Of a DNA stretch of 12,399 nucleotides, positions 1-8,976 are shown piece after piece (position 1 is the stretch's first letter; each line of letters begins with the position of its first letter). Source of the stretch: Planctomycetaceae bacterium (GTDB lineage: Bacteria; Planctomycetota; Planctomycetia; Pirellulales; Thermoguttaceae); contig JAIRPZ010000008.1 of assembly GCA_031256755.1 (NCBI GenBank), positions 1-12,399 of the forward strand. Reading direction: 5' to 3'. The translations under genes were made by a program, and so were the position numbers. The notes beneath the pieces are model-generated. The model did no database searches and was not told where the DNA came from. It saw only the letters and a program-made list of their open reading frames with translations.

Positions 1-170
1 TTAATCATGCCGATTGTTTGGTGAGTTGGAACTTCAAACACATCGTTAATCTCAACAAAATTCGCGGGTATAATAGCGTCAATATGCGGATTGGTTATCC
101 GACTATTGACATTATCACCCCCTACACCCTTATCAACGGAGACGAAGAAAATGACGAGACAAAAGATTGA
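1..170 (+). CDS. PIN-domain toxin-like protein, C-terminal fragment
   Basis: This is the 3' end of a gene that begins before the window. The frame is open from position 3 and stops at TGA 168-170, giving about 55 residues. The fragment contains the run ADCLVSWNFKHIVN followed by KIRGYNSVNMRIGYPTIDI and TPYTLI. A (D/L)VSWNFKHI-N block followed by a G-Y-x-x-x-x-I-x-T/S-P ending is typical of the C-terminal part of PIN-domain (VapC-like) endoribonuclease proteins common in cyanobacteria and planctomycetes. The acidic catalytic residues of the N-terminal part lie outside the window. The last 20 bases overlap the next small gene, which fits a toxin-antitoxin pair. The assignment rests on motif recognition alone; activity cannot be judged from a fragment. 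Confidence 0.7.
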   Translation, partial: NHADCLVSWNFKHIVNLNKIRGYNSVNMRIGYPTIDIITPYTLINGDEENDETKD

Positions 171-357
171 TTGGAGCAAATATAATCCCATACCGGGTTT
201 TGACGGTCTGAAATGGAAAGAAGAACGGCAGGCACAAATCTACGAAGAGACGAAAAATATGACTCGTGAAGAATTTCGGGAATACCTTCGGAAAGGCAGC
301 GAAGAATTCCAGAAAGACATTGCCGAAAGACGGAAGAAATTGGGAATGGAAAATTAG
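151..357 (+). CDS. Small antitoxin-like protein overlapping the PIN gene
   Basis: A 68-residue charged protein starting MTRQKIDWSKYNPIPGFDG. The ATG at 151 is chosen because a GGAG Shine-Dalgarno lies at 138-141, 9 nt upstream; an in-frame ATG at 91 would overlap the PIN gene much further and has no such site. The first third is short and proline/aromatic-rich. The rest is predicted helical and alternates acidic and basic residues (IYEETKNMTREEFREYLRK, then EEFQKDIAERRKK). Small proteins with an E-x-T-x-x-M-(T/S)-x-E-E-x-x-x-Y-x-R core are often seen beside PIN genes and are presumed antitoxins. The 20-bp overlap implies translational coupling. Toxin-first order is the reverse of the usual vapBC arrangement. 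The role is inference from context. Confidence 0.55.
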   Translation: MTRQKIDWSKYNPIPGFDGLKWKEERQAQIYEETKNMTREEFREYLRKGSEEFQKDIAERRKKLGMEN

Positions 358-400
358 ACGGCAGTTTGCAGACCGCAGACGGCAGCAAGAAAAAGAAATT

Positions 401-535
401 TTAACAGGATTTACAAGATTTTCAGGATTGACAGGAGTCCTTGCCGGACGGGCATTTTTTAATTGATAATTAGAAATCGAAATGAAAACATTATCCTGTA
501 AAATCATGTGAATCCTGAAAATCCTGTCTATCCTG
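401..535. repeat. Inverted array of CAGGAT / ATCCTG repeats
   Basis: The left arm (about 401-436) carries CAGGAT-type units at 405, 414 (CAAGAT), 423 and a partial one near 432, spaced 9 nt. The right arm (about 493-535) carries the complementary ATCCTG units at 493, 503 (ATCATG), 512, 521 and 530, spaced 9-10 nt. The arms are imperfect reverse complements, separated by about 55 nt of AT-rich sequence, and could fold into a long interrupted hairpin in DNA or RNA. The array sits in the gap between the toxin-antitoxin-like pair and the Rpn nuclease gene. It encodes nothing I recognise; it resembles the short periodic intergenic repeats found in many copies in some genomes. Confidence 0.6.
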
Positions 536-572
536 TCTAAAAAATAACAATGAAAACATGGGGAACGAATGT

Positions 573-608
573 CCCCCGTTCTCTCTTGCCATACAGATAT
601 GCTAAAAT
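573..608 (+). promoter_or_regulatory. Putative promoter of the Rpn-like gene
   Basis: An extended -10 element TGCTAAAAT ends at 608 (TAAAAT 603-608). The -35 region is poor, but a CCCCC run at 573-577 lies 25 nt before the -10, as at other promoters in this window. The C run is also the right half of a small hairpin (560-564 with 572-576). The predicted transcript would start near 615, 28 nt before the ATG. Confidence 0.4.
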
Positions 609-642
609 AACACAGTCCTATGCATGTAAAGGAGAATCTGCC

Positions 643-1491
643 ATGACTGACAAAGTAGCGCGTTATATCAATCCCTATACCGATTTCGGGTTCAAGAAAC
701 TTCTCGGCGAAGAGGCGAACAAGGACTTGCTCATCGACTTTCTGAACGCCGTTTTGCCGCAGAAAAGCAAAATCGTCAGTTTGACGTTCCGCAACCCCGA
801 ACAACTGCCGGACAACAACGTTGACCGCAAAGCCATCTTCGATATTGCCTGCACCGGCGAACACAACGAGCAATTCACGGTCGAAATGCAGAAGGCACGC
901 CAGAAGTATTTCAAAGACAGAGCATTGTTTTATCTGTCGTTTCCGATTCAGCGGCAAGCGCAAAAAGGCGACTGGGATTTCAATCTGAATCCGGTTTATC
1001 TGGTGGCGGTGCTGAACTTCACTTATGACGAAGATGAAGAAAAACAGAAGATTTACCGGCTCGTTTCATTGAAAGACCAAGACGGCGAGGAGTTTCTGGA
1101 CAAGTTGAAGATGGTCTTCTTGCAGATGCCGTTGTTCCGGTTGACGGAACCGGAATTGAAAACGCGGAAAGACAAGTGGATGTACTTTTTGAAGAACCGT
1201 GAGGACGTTGACGAAATACCGGCAATCCTCCGCGAGCCGGTTTTTGAAAAGGCGTTTTCGGAGGCGGAGTATTACCGGCTGTCGCCGCTGTTGCAGGAAC
1301 AATATCAGCGGGATTTGATGGCATATCGGGACAACGTCAACGTTGTCGAAACCGCAAGAAAAGAGGGCGAGGCAAAGGGCAAAGCCGAAGGATTAGCCGA
1401 AGTGGCGCGGAATATGAAGGCGAAAGGTTTGCCGCCGGCGTTGATTGCCGAGTTAACCGGTCTTTCTGCGGCAGAGATTGAGCGGCTGTGA
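643..1491 (+). CDS. Rpn family PD-(D/E)XK nuclease / putative transposase
   Basis: A 282-residue protein of the Rpn (recombination-promoting nuclease; PDDEXK_2, formerly 'transposase_31-like') family. The start at 643 is supported by AAAGGAG at 628-634; the frame is open back to 550 but without a better site. The family opening is clear: RYINPYTDFGFKKLLGEE, then LLIDFLNAVLP. The nuclease core follows: FDIACTG with a candidate catalytic Asp at about residue 67, then FTVEMQKARQ with the E-x-Q motif at residues 81-83. A middle segment (VYLVAVLNF, about 118-126) is the usual next strand. The C-terminus (about 235-282) is charged and helical with a KAEGLAEVARNMKAKG segment, as is common in this family. 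E. coli relatives cut DNA and raise recombination; many copies are solitary and mobile. It is full length and ends at its own terminator. Confidence 0.85.
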   Translation: MTDKVARYINPYTDFGFKKLLGEEANKDLLIDFLNAVLPQKSKIVSLTFRNPEQLPDNNVDRKAIFDIACTGEHNEQFTVEMQKARQKYFKDRALFYLSFPIQRQAQKGDWDFNLNPVYLVAVLNFTYDEDEEKQKIYRLVSLKDQDGEEFLDKLKMVFLQMPLFRLTEPELKTRKDKWMYFLKNREDVDEIPAILREPVFEKAFSEAEYYRLSPLLQEQYQRDLMAYRDNVNVVETARKEGEAKGKAEGLAEVARNMKAKGLPPALIAELTGLSAAEIERL

Positions 1492-1514
1492 ACATTGATA
1501 ATTGACAGGCTGAG

Positions 1515-1545
1515 CGGCAGGTATACGCCTGCCGGTTTTATTTTT
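1515..1545 (+). terminator. Intrinsic terminator after the Rpn-like gene
   Basis: A perfect 7-bp GC-rich stem CGGCAGG (1515-1521) / CCTGCCG (1528-1534) with a 6-nt loop is followed by GTTTTATTTTT. The T tract overlaps the stop codon of the converging DUF1573 gene (1538-1540). The hairpin could also slow transcription from the other side, but there is no U tract on the minus strand. Confidence 0.85.
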
Positions 1546-2596
1546 CAGTCACTTTAACAAACACGTGAACCGGTATGATTTTCTGCACTGCGTCATCAGT
1601 GAAGATACGCACCGCATTGGAAATCAGCAGCGGGACATCCGGTAAATTCCCCGCCGTAAATGATACCGAAATCATCTGCACCGGACTCTTTTGATCCGAA
1701 TAGGCAAATCGGAACCGGTCATCCTGCGTTTCAATTTCCGTAATACGGAATGCCGTTCCGCTGCGGACGATGATATTTTTCGTAACAGATTCCTCGCGGG
1801 AAATCAGCCCCAGCAGCATCGGAGACGGTTTCGCCTGAACCGGTGCCGCAACTTCGCCATGAACCGGAAGAACAAACTCAACCGGCTCCGATTCTCCTTG
1901 CGGAAATTCATTGGTTGTGAACCGAAGGAATTCTTTGAAAGAACCGGCGGGGGCATTCTCTTTCAGCGTCACATTGATTTTATAAGAGATTTCTCCTTGC
2001 TGCCGTTTGGTTTCTTCGGCTTTGGCATAAATAAACGGCTGCGTTGCGGTCATTTTTGTAATTGCCCAGTTCGGTTTCCCGGAATAATCCAGTTGTGCCA
2101 TGCGGTTCCGGCTTTCTCCTTTTGCGAGCGAACCGAATTCCATGCGGTCCGGGATCAGCGTAATATCCGGGCGGATAAAACCGGAAACAAACAGTTGGAC
2201 AGTATCATTTTGTACAAGCCCGTTGATGTTCCGCTGTAATTGAACCGTCAAGACCGCGGATTTCTGATACAAATGCTGTCCCGACGTGTTCAGCCGGGCC
2301 ATCACACCGCCGGTTTCACCGGGCAGCAATACGCCGGATATTAATTTCCCGGAAGTGCAGCCGCATGAAGAACGAACATTCAAAAGCCGGATTTCACTGC
2401 TGCCGGTGTTGACGGCTTCAAAACGGTATTCCGCATCAGCACCAAGAAGAACGCGTCCGAAATCATGGTTCCGGGTTTTGAAAAGTTTACTTCCCCACGT
2501 TTCTGCCGCTGCCGGTATTTCTGCGGCTCCGGCGAACCGTAGAAGACCAAACAGTATCAGCAACCCGCATGCAGCAGAAACATATATTTTCGGCAT
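1538..2596 (-). CDS. Exported DUF1573 (Ig-like) domain protein
   Basis: A 352-residue protein, leftward, 40 bp downstream of the HzsA-like gene and probably in its operon. A signal peptide spans about residues 1-24 (short basic start, CGLLILFGLLRFAGA core, AxA-like end). Residues about 44-120 match DUF1573: HDFGRVLLGADAEYRFEAVN, then the diagnostic SSCGCTS (Cys 78 and Cys 80), LLPGETGGVMARLNTSGQ. The rest is beta-rich (Ig-like), with a possible second domain around 140-230. DUF1573 proteins are common in planctomycetes and Bacteroidetes; their exact function is unknown, and the paired cysteines have been suggested as a metal or redox site. The ATG lacks a clear Shine-Dalgarno, so translation may depend on coupling or be SD-independent. 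Its neighbour suggests an extracytoplasmic partner of a cytochrome. Confidence 0.85.
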   Translation of the reverse strand: MPKIYVSAACGLLILFGLLRFAGAAEIPAAAETWGSKLFKTRNHDFGRVLLGADAEYRFEAVNTGSSEIRLLNVRSSCGCTSGKLISGVLLPGETGGVMARLNTSGQHLYQKSAVLTVQLQRNINGLVQNDTVQLFVSGFIRPDITLIPDRMEFGSLAKGESRNRMAQLDYSGKPNWAITKMTATQPFIYAKAEETKRQQGEISYKINVTLKENAPAGSFKEFLRFTTNEFPQGESEPVEFVLPVHGEVAAPVQAKPSPMLLGLISREESVTKNIIVRSGTAFRITEIETQDDRFRFAYSDQKSPVQMISVSFTAGNLPDVPLLISNAVRIFTDDAVQKIIPVHVFVKVTEK

Positions 2597-2636
2597 TATT
2601 GTAACAAATATGAAAAGAAAAACGCGGAATCCCGGA

Positions 2637-5174
2637 TTATTTTTTCAATAATTCGAGTTCCCCCTCGGCGAATTTTTTGCGTTTATCCTCGAAGTATTGA
2701 TGCAGTTTTTTCTGTTCATCCGTCCACACATTCGCCTCAGCATAGGAACCGCAGAACGGGACACACAAATCAATCCAGCACGCTACCCGCCGTTTTTCTT
2801 CCGGTGAAACCGCAACGTTATAGTGAGACGGCTCCAAAAATTTCATCAACTCGCTCTGTGCTGAACCGTTAGCATACGGCGGCTGAACCATCGGCTCTGA
2901 TTCCGCATCAATCCAGCGTATCCATTTGCCGCTCACACCGTAGTTGGTCAGTTGCAAATAAGATGTCAGGTAAGCCCTGCCGTTGCTTTTCCAAGGATGT
3001 TCACGATGTTCCTGATAATCGTTTTCCAAATCGGCGTGAACCGTTCCCCGCAAGTCCGGCAGTGCCTTTTGCGCCGCCTGATTCGTTTCCCCGTTATGGC
3101 AGGAAACACAGTGTTTGTCCCAAACCGGCTGGATTTCCCGCGTATAACTGAACCCCTCTGTCCGGTCAAATCCCTTCGGCGTGTTCACCGTCAGAATCGT
3201 ATCAACAGGATGAACGGCAGTCCGTTTCGGCAACGTCCGCACCGGCTTTTGCATAGCAAGTGTGGCGGAAGAACTGACAGCAGGCGAAGTCATTTTGTCT
3301 TCGTGGCAGCCGACACAGGCAAAAGTTTCGCCCGGCTGCAACGTTGTCCAACTCCGCATTGATTGAATGCAGTGTCCTTTTTCGTCAAGCAGTTGAAAAA
3401 AGACCGGAGTCCGGGCAGGGACTTCGATAAAGACCGAACCGTCTTCTTCAACCGGTACTTCGCCGAGAACGTGTTTCACATCCCACGAACCGCTGCCCGC
3501 CGCAATCGGTGTCGTTACACGGTCAGTCGATTCCCGTGCGCCGTAAGTCTTGTTCAAAATCCCTTGCGTTTGCCCATCCCGAATGGGTGCCGCCCGGAAT
3601 TCGAGACCGACAATCCGCATACTTTTCACGGTTCCCCGTTTGACACCGTTCATCGCCCGTCCGGTGTACACATCTTGGATGTAATACTTTCCGGTTTCTT
3701 GTGCGAGGTCAACCTGCGACGGTTTCACCGGCGGAACGGGACGCGGTTTCAGAACAACCGGCTGTCCGCAGGAAACGGCGGGATCAAACGCCAGCAATTC
3801 TCTGTCGCCGCCGGCATTCATCCAATAGATACCAAACGGCAAGGAACGGTATCTTGCCCGCGGTCTGCCTTCCGGGATGTAGGTCACAATATAATTGTTT
3901 TCGTCCAGCGCATAAGGATATTGAAATTGTTCGCCGCTCTGACCGAATTGGTCGTTCACGTTAAAGATCGTTTTCGTCATGTGCGGGACTTCGCTTTTCC
4001 GAACCGGTGCAAGAAACGTGATGCCGGCGTTTTCGTCCATTCCTTTCGATTGGTCAATCATAATCAATTTGCCGCGCTGGTCGGTGTGATGACCGGACGC
4101 AACGGCAATGACTTTGTTGGAGCCGGGAATACCCCGTGCGTGAATGATGGAAGTCGGATAGTATTCGCCGCCGCCGTAAAAGACGGCTTGAGCCGTTCCG
4201 TCAGGATTCATCTGGAAAAGCGGCTGCTGATGTACCGGATTGCGGTCGTTGTATTCCCAGCGGGTATAAATGACGTTGCCGTTGTCCAAAACCTGCGGAT
4301 AAAGCGTATGAACCTGGTCATAACCGACGCGGCGGACGCGGCTTCCGTCGGCGTTGCAGACGTAAAGATTGGAAACCGGTACGGGCCAGCAGTCGGTGAC
4401 CTGCACGCATCGGGTCGATTGAAAAACGATATTGCCGTCCGGCAGAAACGCCGGTTCCACATCGCTGACCGCTTTTTCATTGGTGATTTGCGTCACTTTA
4501 TTTCCGTCCGATAAATCCATTATGTAAAGATGATAATCATCATCGGTGAAATTGTTGCGCATAGAAAAAAGGATTTTTGTTCCGTCAAACGAAAGGTTTG
4601 GGTCGCGGATGAGACCGGTTTGCGTTTCGAGGAGCGTTTCGTTCTGCATAGTACCATCCGGTTGAACAGTCATAAGACAAAGTCGCGCACCGGGACGAAA
4701 ATCGGCGTGCCGTTCCCATTTTTCGTAGGGGTGATCGCTGACCATATCGGTCGGGTGCATTTGGCAGGGACCGCTCAAAACGCAGTGCCGGGTATAAATA
4801 ATTTTCGGCGATGTCTTTGCGAGATCGGCGAGCCGGAGTTTCCGCCGTTCTTTGCAGAGGCGGATGTACAGATTTTTCCATTGCGGGTCGCTGCCGGCAG
4901 CGTTTTTGAGTTCGGCGATTTGCCCTTCGTATTTTGCGGTGTCGAAACCGCCGGCTTTAAGGGTGGTCAAAACCTTTTGGAGCATCGCCGTTTCAACGGC
5001 ATTTCCTGTGCTGTCGGTAAAACATTTACCGGCATCGAATCCGTAATCCTGAAATATCCAATCAACCAATTGCCGTTCCGGTGTCAGGGCGGGCAATTCT
5101 GCGGCGGGCAAAACCGAAACGGTGAAAAAAAATACTGCCGGAAGACAAAGAGGAGCGAAAACAGCGGTACGCAT
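2637..5174 (-). CDS. Secreted diheme cytochrome, hydrazine synthase alpha-like
   Basis: An 845-residue exported protein. The start has GGGAG about 9 nt upstream, and residues 1-25 form a signal peptide ending LPAA. Residues about 120-460 are a beta-propeller with TolB/WD-like repeats (for example DPNLSFDGTKILFSMR, DVEPAFLPDGNIVFQSTR, MNPDGTAQAVFYGG). Two c-type heme sites follow: CVGCH at 620-624 and CVSCH at 689-693. The order propeller, heme, heme is that of the HzsA (HZS alpha) family. In anammox bacteria HzsA makes hydrazine, but relatives are widespread in non-anammox planctomycetes with no known reaction. The site four residues after the first heme His is Met628, whereas I recall an axial Tyr there in the anammox enzyme, so hydrazine synthesis is not implied. 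It probably acts in the periplasm in electron transfer. DUF1573 follows; tRNA-Ser lies just upstream. Confidence 0.85.
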   Translation of the reverse strand: MRTAVFAPLCLPAVFFFTVSVLPAAELPALTPERQLVDWIFQDYGFDAGKCFTDSTGNAVETAMLQKVLTTLKAGGFDTAKYEGQIAELKNAAGSDPQWKNLYIRLCKERRKLRLADLAKTSPKIIYTRHCVLSGPCQMHPTDMVSDHPYEKWERHADFRPGARLCLMTVQPDGTMQNETLLETQTGLIRDPNLSFDGTKILFSMRNNFTDDDYHLYIMDLSDGNKVTQITNEKAVSDVEPAFLPDGNIVFQSTRCVQVTDCWPVPVSNLYVCNADGSRVRRVGYDQVHTLYPQVLDNGNVIYTRWEYNDRNPVHQQPLFQMNPDGTAQAVFYGGGEYYPTSIIHARGIPGSNKVIAVASGHHTDQRGKLIMIDQSKGMDENAGITFLAPVRKSEVPHMTKTIFNVNDQFGQSGEQFQYPYALDENNYIVTYIPEGRPRARYRSLPFGIYWMNAGGDRELLAFDPAVSCGQPVVLKPRPVPPVKPSQVDLAQETGKYYIQDVYTGRAMNGVKRGTVKSMRIVGLEFRAAPIRDGQTQGILNKTYGARESTDRVTTPIAAGSGSWDVKHVLGEVPVEEDGSVFIEVPARTPVFFQLLDEKGHCIQSMRSWTTLQPGETFACVGCHEDKMTSPAVSSSATLAMQKPVRTLPKRTAVHPVDTILTVNTPKGFDRTEGFSYTREIQPVWDKHCVSCHNGETNQAAQKALPDLRGTVHADLENDYQEHREHPWKSNGRAYLTSYLQLTNYGVSGKWIRWIDAESEPMVQPPYANGSAQSELMKFLEPSHYNVAVSPEEKRRVACWIDLCVPFCGSYAEANVWTDEQKKLHQYFEDKRKKFAEGELELLKK

Positions 5175-5208
5175 AGCAAAATCTCCCTGTTGTTGGTTTT
5201 AGAGAAAG

Positions 5209-5239
5209 CCGTGAAGACCGGGAAATCCGGTGTTCACGG
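5209..5239 (-). terminator. Hairpin between tRNA-Ser and the HzsA-like gene
   Basis: Just 3' of the tRNA on the minus strand, CCGTGAA/TTCACGG (7 bp) and ACCGG/CCGGT (5 bp) stack around a single C-C mismatch with a 5-nt loop. The minus strand then reads CTTTCTCT, only a weak U tract. It may be a leaky terminator or a 3' processing signal for the tRNA. The 34 nt between it and the HzsA-like start show no promoter, so some read-through seems required. Confidence 0.6.
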
Positions 5240-5241
5240 AG

Positions 5242-5323
5242 CGGAAGGCACGGGAGTCGAACCCGCAACACCTTTCGATGCACCTCATTTCCAATGAGGC
5301 CGCTAGCCATTCGCTTACCTTCC
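5242..5323 (-). tRNA. tRNA-Ser(GGA)
   Basis: The minus strand reads GGAAGGT at the 5' end (5323 down) and GCCTTCC plus discriminator G at the 3' end (5242), forming a 7-bp acceptor stem with one T-G pair. The anticodon arm is CCTCA-TTGGAAA-TGAGG, giving anticodon GGA (serine codons UCC/UCU). The long variable arm is a stem CATC/GGTG capped by GAAA, as expected for a class II serine tRNA. The T arm is GCGGG-TTCGACT-CCCGT. CCA is not encoded. Odd: position 8 is A rather than the usual U, and the D arm has at most a two-base stem, so a tRNA finder may score it low. It has its own strong promoter. Confidence 0.9.
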
Positions 5324-5334
5324 AAGCGGCTGTT

Positions 5335-5370
5335 ATTATAACCGATTTTTCCATTCTAATCAAGCGGGGG
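5335..5370 (-). promoter_or_regulatory. Promoter of tRNA-Ser and probably the HzsA-like operon
   Basis: On the minus strand TTGATT (5358-5363) and TATAAT (5335-5340) are separated by exactly 17 bp. A CCCCC run (5366-5370) lies two bases upstream of the -35. The expected start is near 5328, a few bases before the mature tRNA end. It is one of the best sigma-70-type promoters in the window. Confidence 0.8.
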
Positions 5371-5391
5371 AAATTTTGCAAGACAATATGT

Positions 5392-5511
5392 TTAGAGCAT
5401 CTTCCTGTAAATTTTATTTTCTTCCTGCTTTTGCGGACGTTCTGTTTGCCAGTCCTCACTGACAAAGATCGGCGGCTCTGCCGGTTTGATATGATTTTCC
5501 GCATCTGACAT
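5392..5511 (-). CDS. Possible small protein or DUF1844 remnant
   Basis: A 39-residue frame starting MSDAENHIKPAEPPIFVSED. The segment PPIFVSEDWQTERPQKQEE resembles the N-terminus of DUF1844 proteins (I-x-V-D-x-D-W-K-x-Q), after which such proteins normally continue for 60 or more residues; here a stop follows quickly. There is no good Shine-Dalgarno, and an upstream in-frame ATG at 5526 is no better. It could be a decayed gene end or chance. It lies between the divergent tRNA and rRNA promoters, an otherwise non-coding gap (5324-5991). Confidence 0.2.
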   Translation of the reverse strand: MSDAENHIKPAEPPIFVSEDWQTERPQKQEENKIYRKML

Positions 5512-5600
5512 TTTGCCGTTGTACATTGAGTGTTTCTTTTTGAAACGATGTGAATGTATGAAAATTTCAATCTCAATATCCAACCCGTCCCGCCGGCGAT

Positions 5601-5635
5601 CCCCCTATTTACACATTTCCGGTTTGTGATAGAAT
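5601..5635 (+). promoter_or_regulatory. rRNA promoter P1
   Basis: TTTACA (5608-5613), a 16-bp spacer and TAGAAT (5630-5635), with CCCCC at 5601-5605 two bases before the -35. It lies about 355 bp upstream of the mature 23S and points towards it. Confidence 0.65.
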
Positions 5636-5706
5636 ACTCCCGTTGTCGTTTTCGGAAAACATTCCGGCGGCAGAGCGGGTAAAAGACCGGCGAAATACTT
5701 CCGGTA

Positions 5707-5742
5707 CCCCCCTGTTGACGGTTTCCTGTTTTCCGGTAAAAT
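5707..5742 (+). promoter_or_regulatory. rRNA promoter P2
   Basis: TTGACG (5715-5720), a 16-bp spacer and TAAAAT (5737-5742), with CCCCCC at 5707-5712 two bases before the -35. Tandem promoters of this kind are typical of rRNA operons. A second TTGACA at 5759-5764 has no -10 at a suitable distance. Confidence 0.7.
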
Positions 5743-5991
5743 GACAGCATCAATAATTTTGACAGGCAAGTCCTGTAAAATTCTGAACTGTTCTTTGAAA
5801 ATAAGGTGAGGCAAGAGCGGCATCTGCACTATAAGATGTTTGCTTTGCGGTGAAAACCGTAAGGCAGCCGATTTTATAGAGCGCTTAGTAAAGGTAGAAG
5901 TAAATATATGCATCGTTACTGCCTGCACGCAAAGCAGGCACTAGCAGCAAATATTGAATTTCCGAATGAAAACGGAGTATTTGATATTTGT
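5743..5991 (+). other. rRNA leader with hairpins and no gene
   Basis: The transcribed leader ahead of 23S shows three structures: a CGGT-GAAA-ACCG hairpin near 5850-5861, a perfect 7-bp hairpin TGCCTGC/GCAGGCA (5920-5926/5934-5940), and the left half of the 23S processing stem (from 5974). No open frame here looks protein-coding, and no 16S or tRNA is present in the leader. Confidence 0.65.
5789..5802 (+). promoter_or_regulatory. boxA-like antitermination site
   Basis: TGTTCTTTGAAAAT resembles the boxA element (TGCTCTTTNACA type) that loads NusB/S10 on rRNA transcripts. It is correctly placed, about 45-50 nt after P2 and on the same strand. Similarity is partial. Confidence 0.4.

Positions 5992-5999
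<8 letters not shown>
5974..5999 (+). other. Left arm of the 23S rRNA processing stem
   Basis: These 26 bases pair with 8867-8892: GGAGTATT, GATAT, TG and GATCAAGC all match the reverse complement, with two mismatches and one G-U. The inner eight pairs are 23S helix 1; the outer part is the precursor stem expected to be cut by RNase III. Confidence 0.8.
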
Positions 6000-8866
<2,867 letters not shown>

Positions 8867-8874
<8 letters not shown>

Positions 8875-8900
8875 GCATATATCTAATACTCCTATTAGAT
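8867..8900 (+). other. Right arm of processing stem and competing hairpin
   Basis: 8867-8892 is the partner of 5974-5999. Overlapping it, ATCTAATA (8881-8888) and TATTAGAT (8893-8900) form a perfect 8-bp hairpin with a CTCC loop. The two folds cannot form at once for 8881-8892. Confidence 0.65.
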
Positions 8901-8941
8901 AAGCGCAATGTATGTTGCTGCTCTTGCCCATTTTTATATTG

Positions 8942-8975
8942 CCTTGACCGGGTGAATAAGCCGGTCAGGGTCTTT
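8942..8975 (+). other. Terminator-like hairpin in the 23S-5S spacer
   Basis: CCTTGACCGG (8942-8951) pairs with CCGGTCAGGG (8961-8970) over 10 bp with one wobble and a 9-nt loop, followed by TCTTTT just before the 5S. It may be a processing site or a partial terminator that an antitermination complex must pass. Confidence 0.6.
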
Positions 8976-8976
8976 T

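Noticed and set aside
401..535. CRISPR array
   Set aside because: The units are 6-mers every 9-10 bp in two opposite arms, with no repeat-spacer structure and no cas genes nearby.
133..963. A 276-codon open frame on the minus strand over the toxin-antitoxin/Rpn region
   Set aside because: It runs across two recognised genes and the inverted repeat in antisense, with no recognisable domain.
3363..4514. A 383-codon open frame on the plus strand
   Set aside because: It is antisense to the HzsA-like coding region, has no family motifs and no ribosome site; it arises from codon bias of the real gene.
2637..5174. Evidence that this is an anammox organism
   Set aside because: HzsA-like proteins are widespread in non-anammox planctomycetes, the expected axial Tyr is not seen, and no other hydrazine synthase subunit is in the window.
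4530..5297. A 255-codon open frame on the plus strand
   Set aside because: It is antisense to the 5' part of the HzsA-like gene and to tRNA-Ser; no motifs.
5759..5777. Third rRNA promoter with TTGACA at 5759
   Set aside because: The nearest -10-like hexamer, TAAAAT, is only about 11 bp away and none fits at 16-18 bp.
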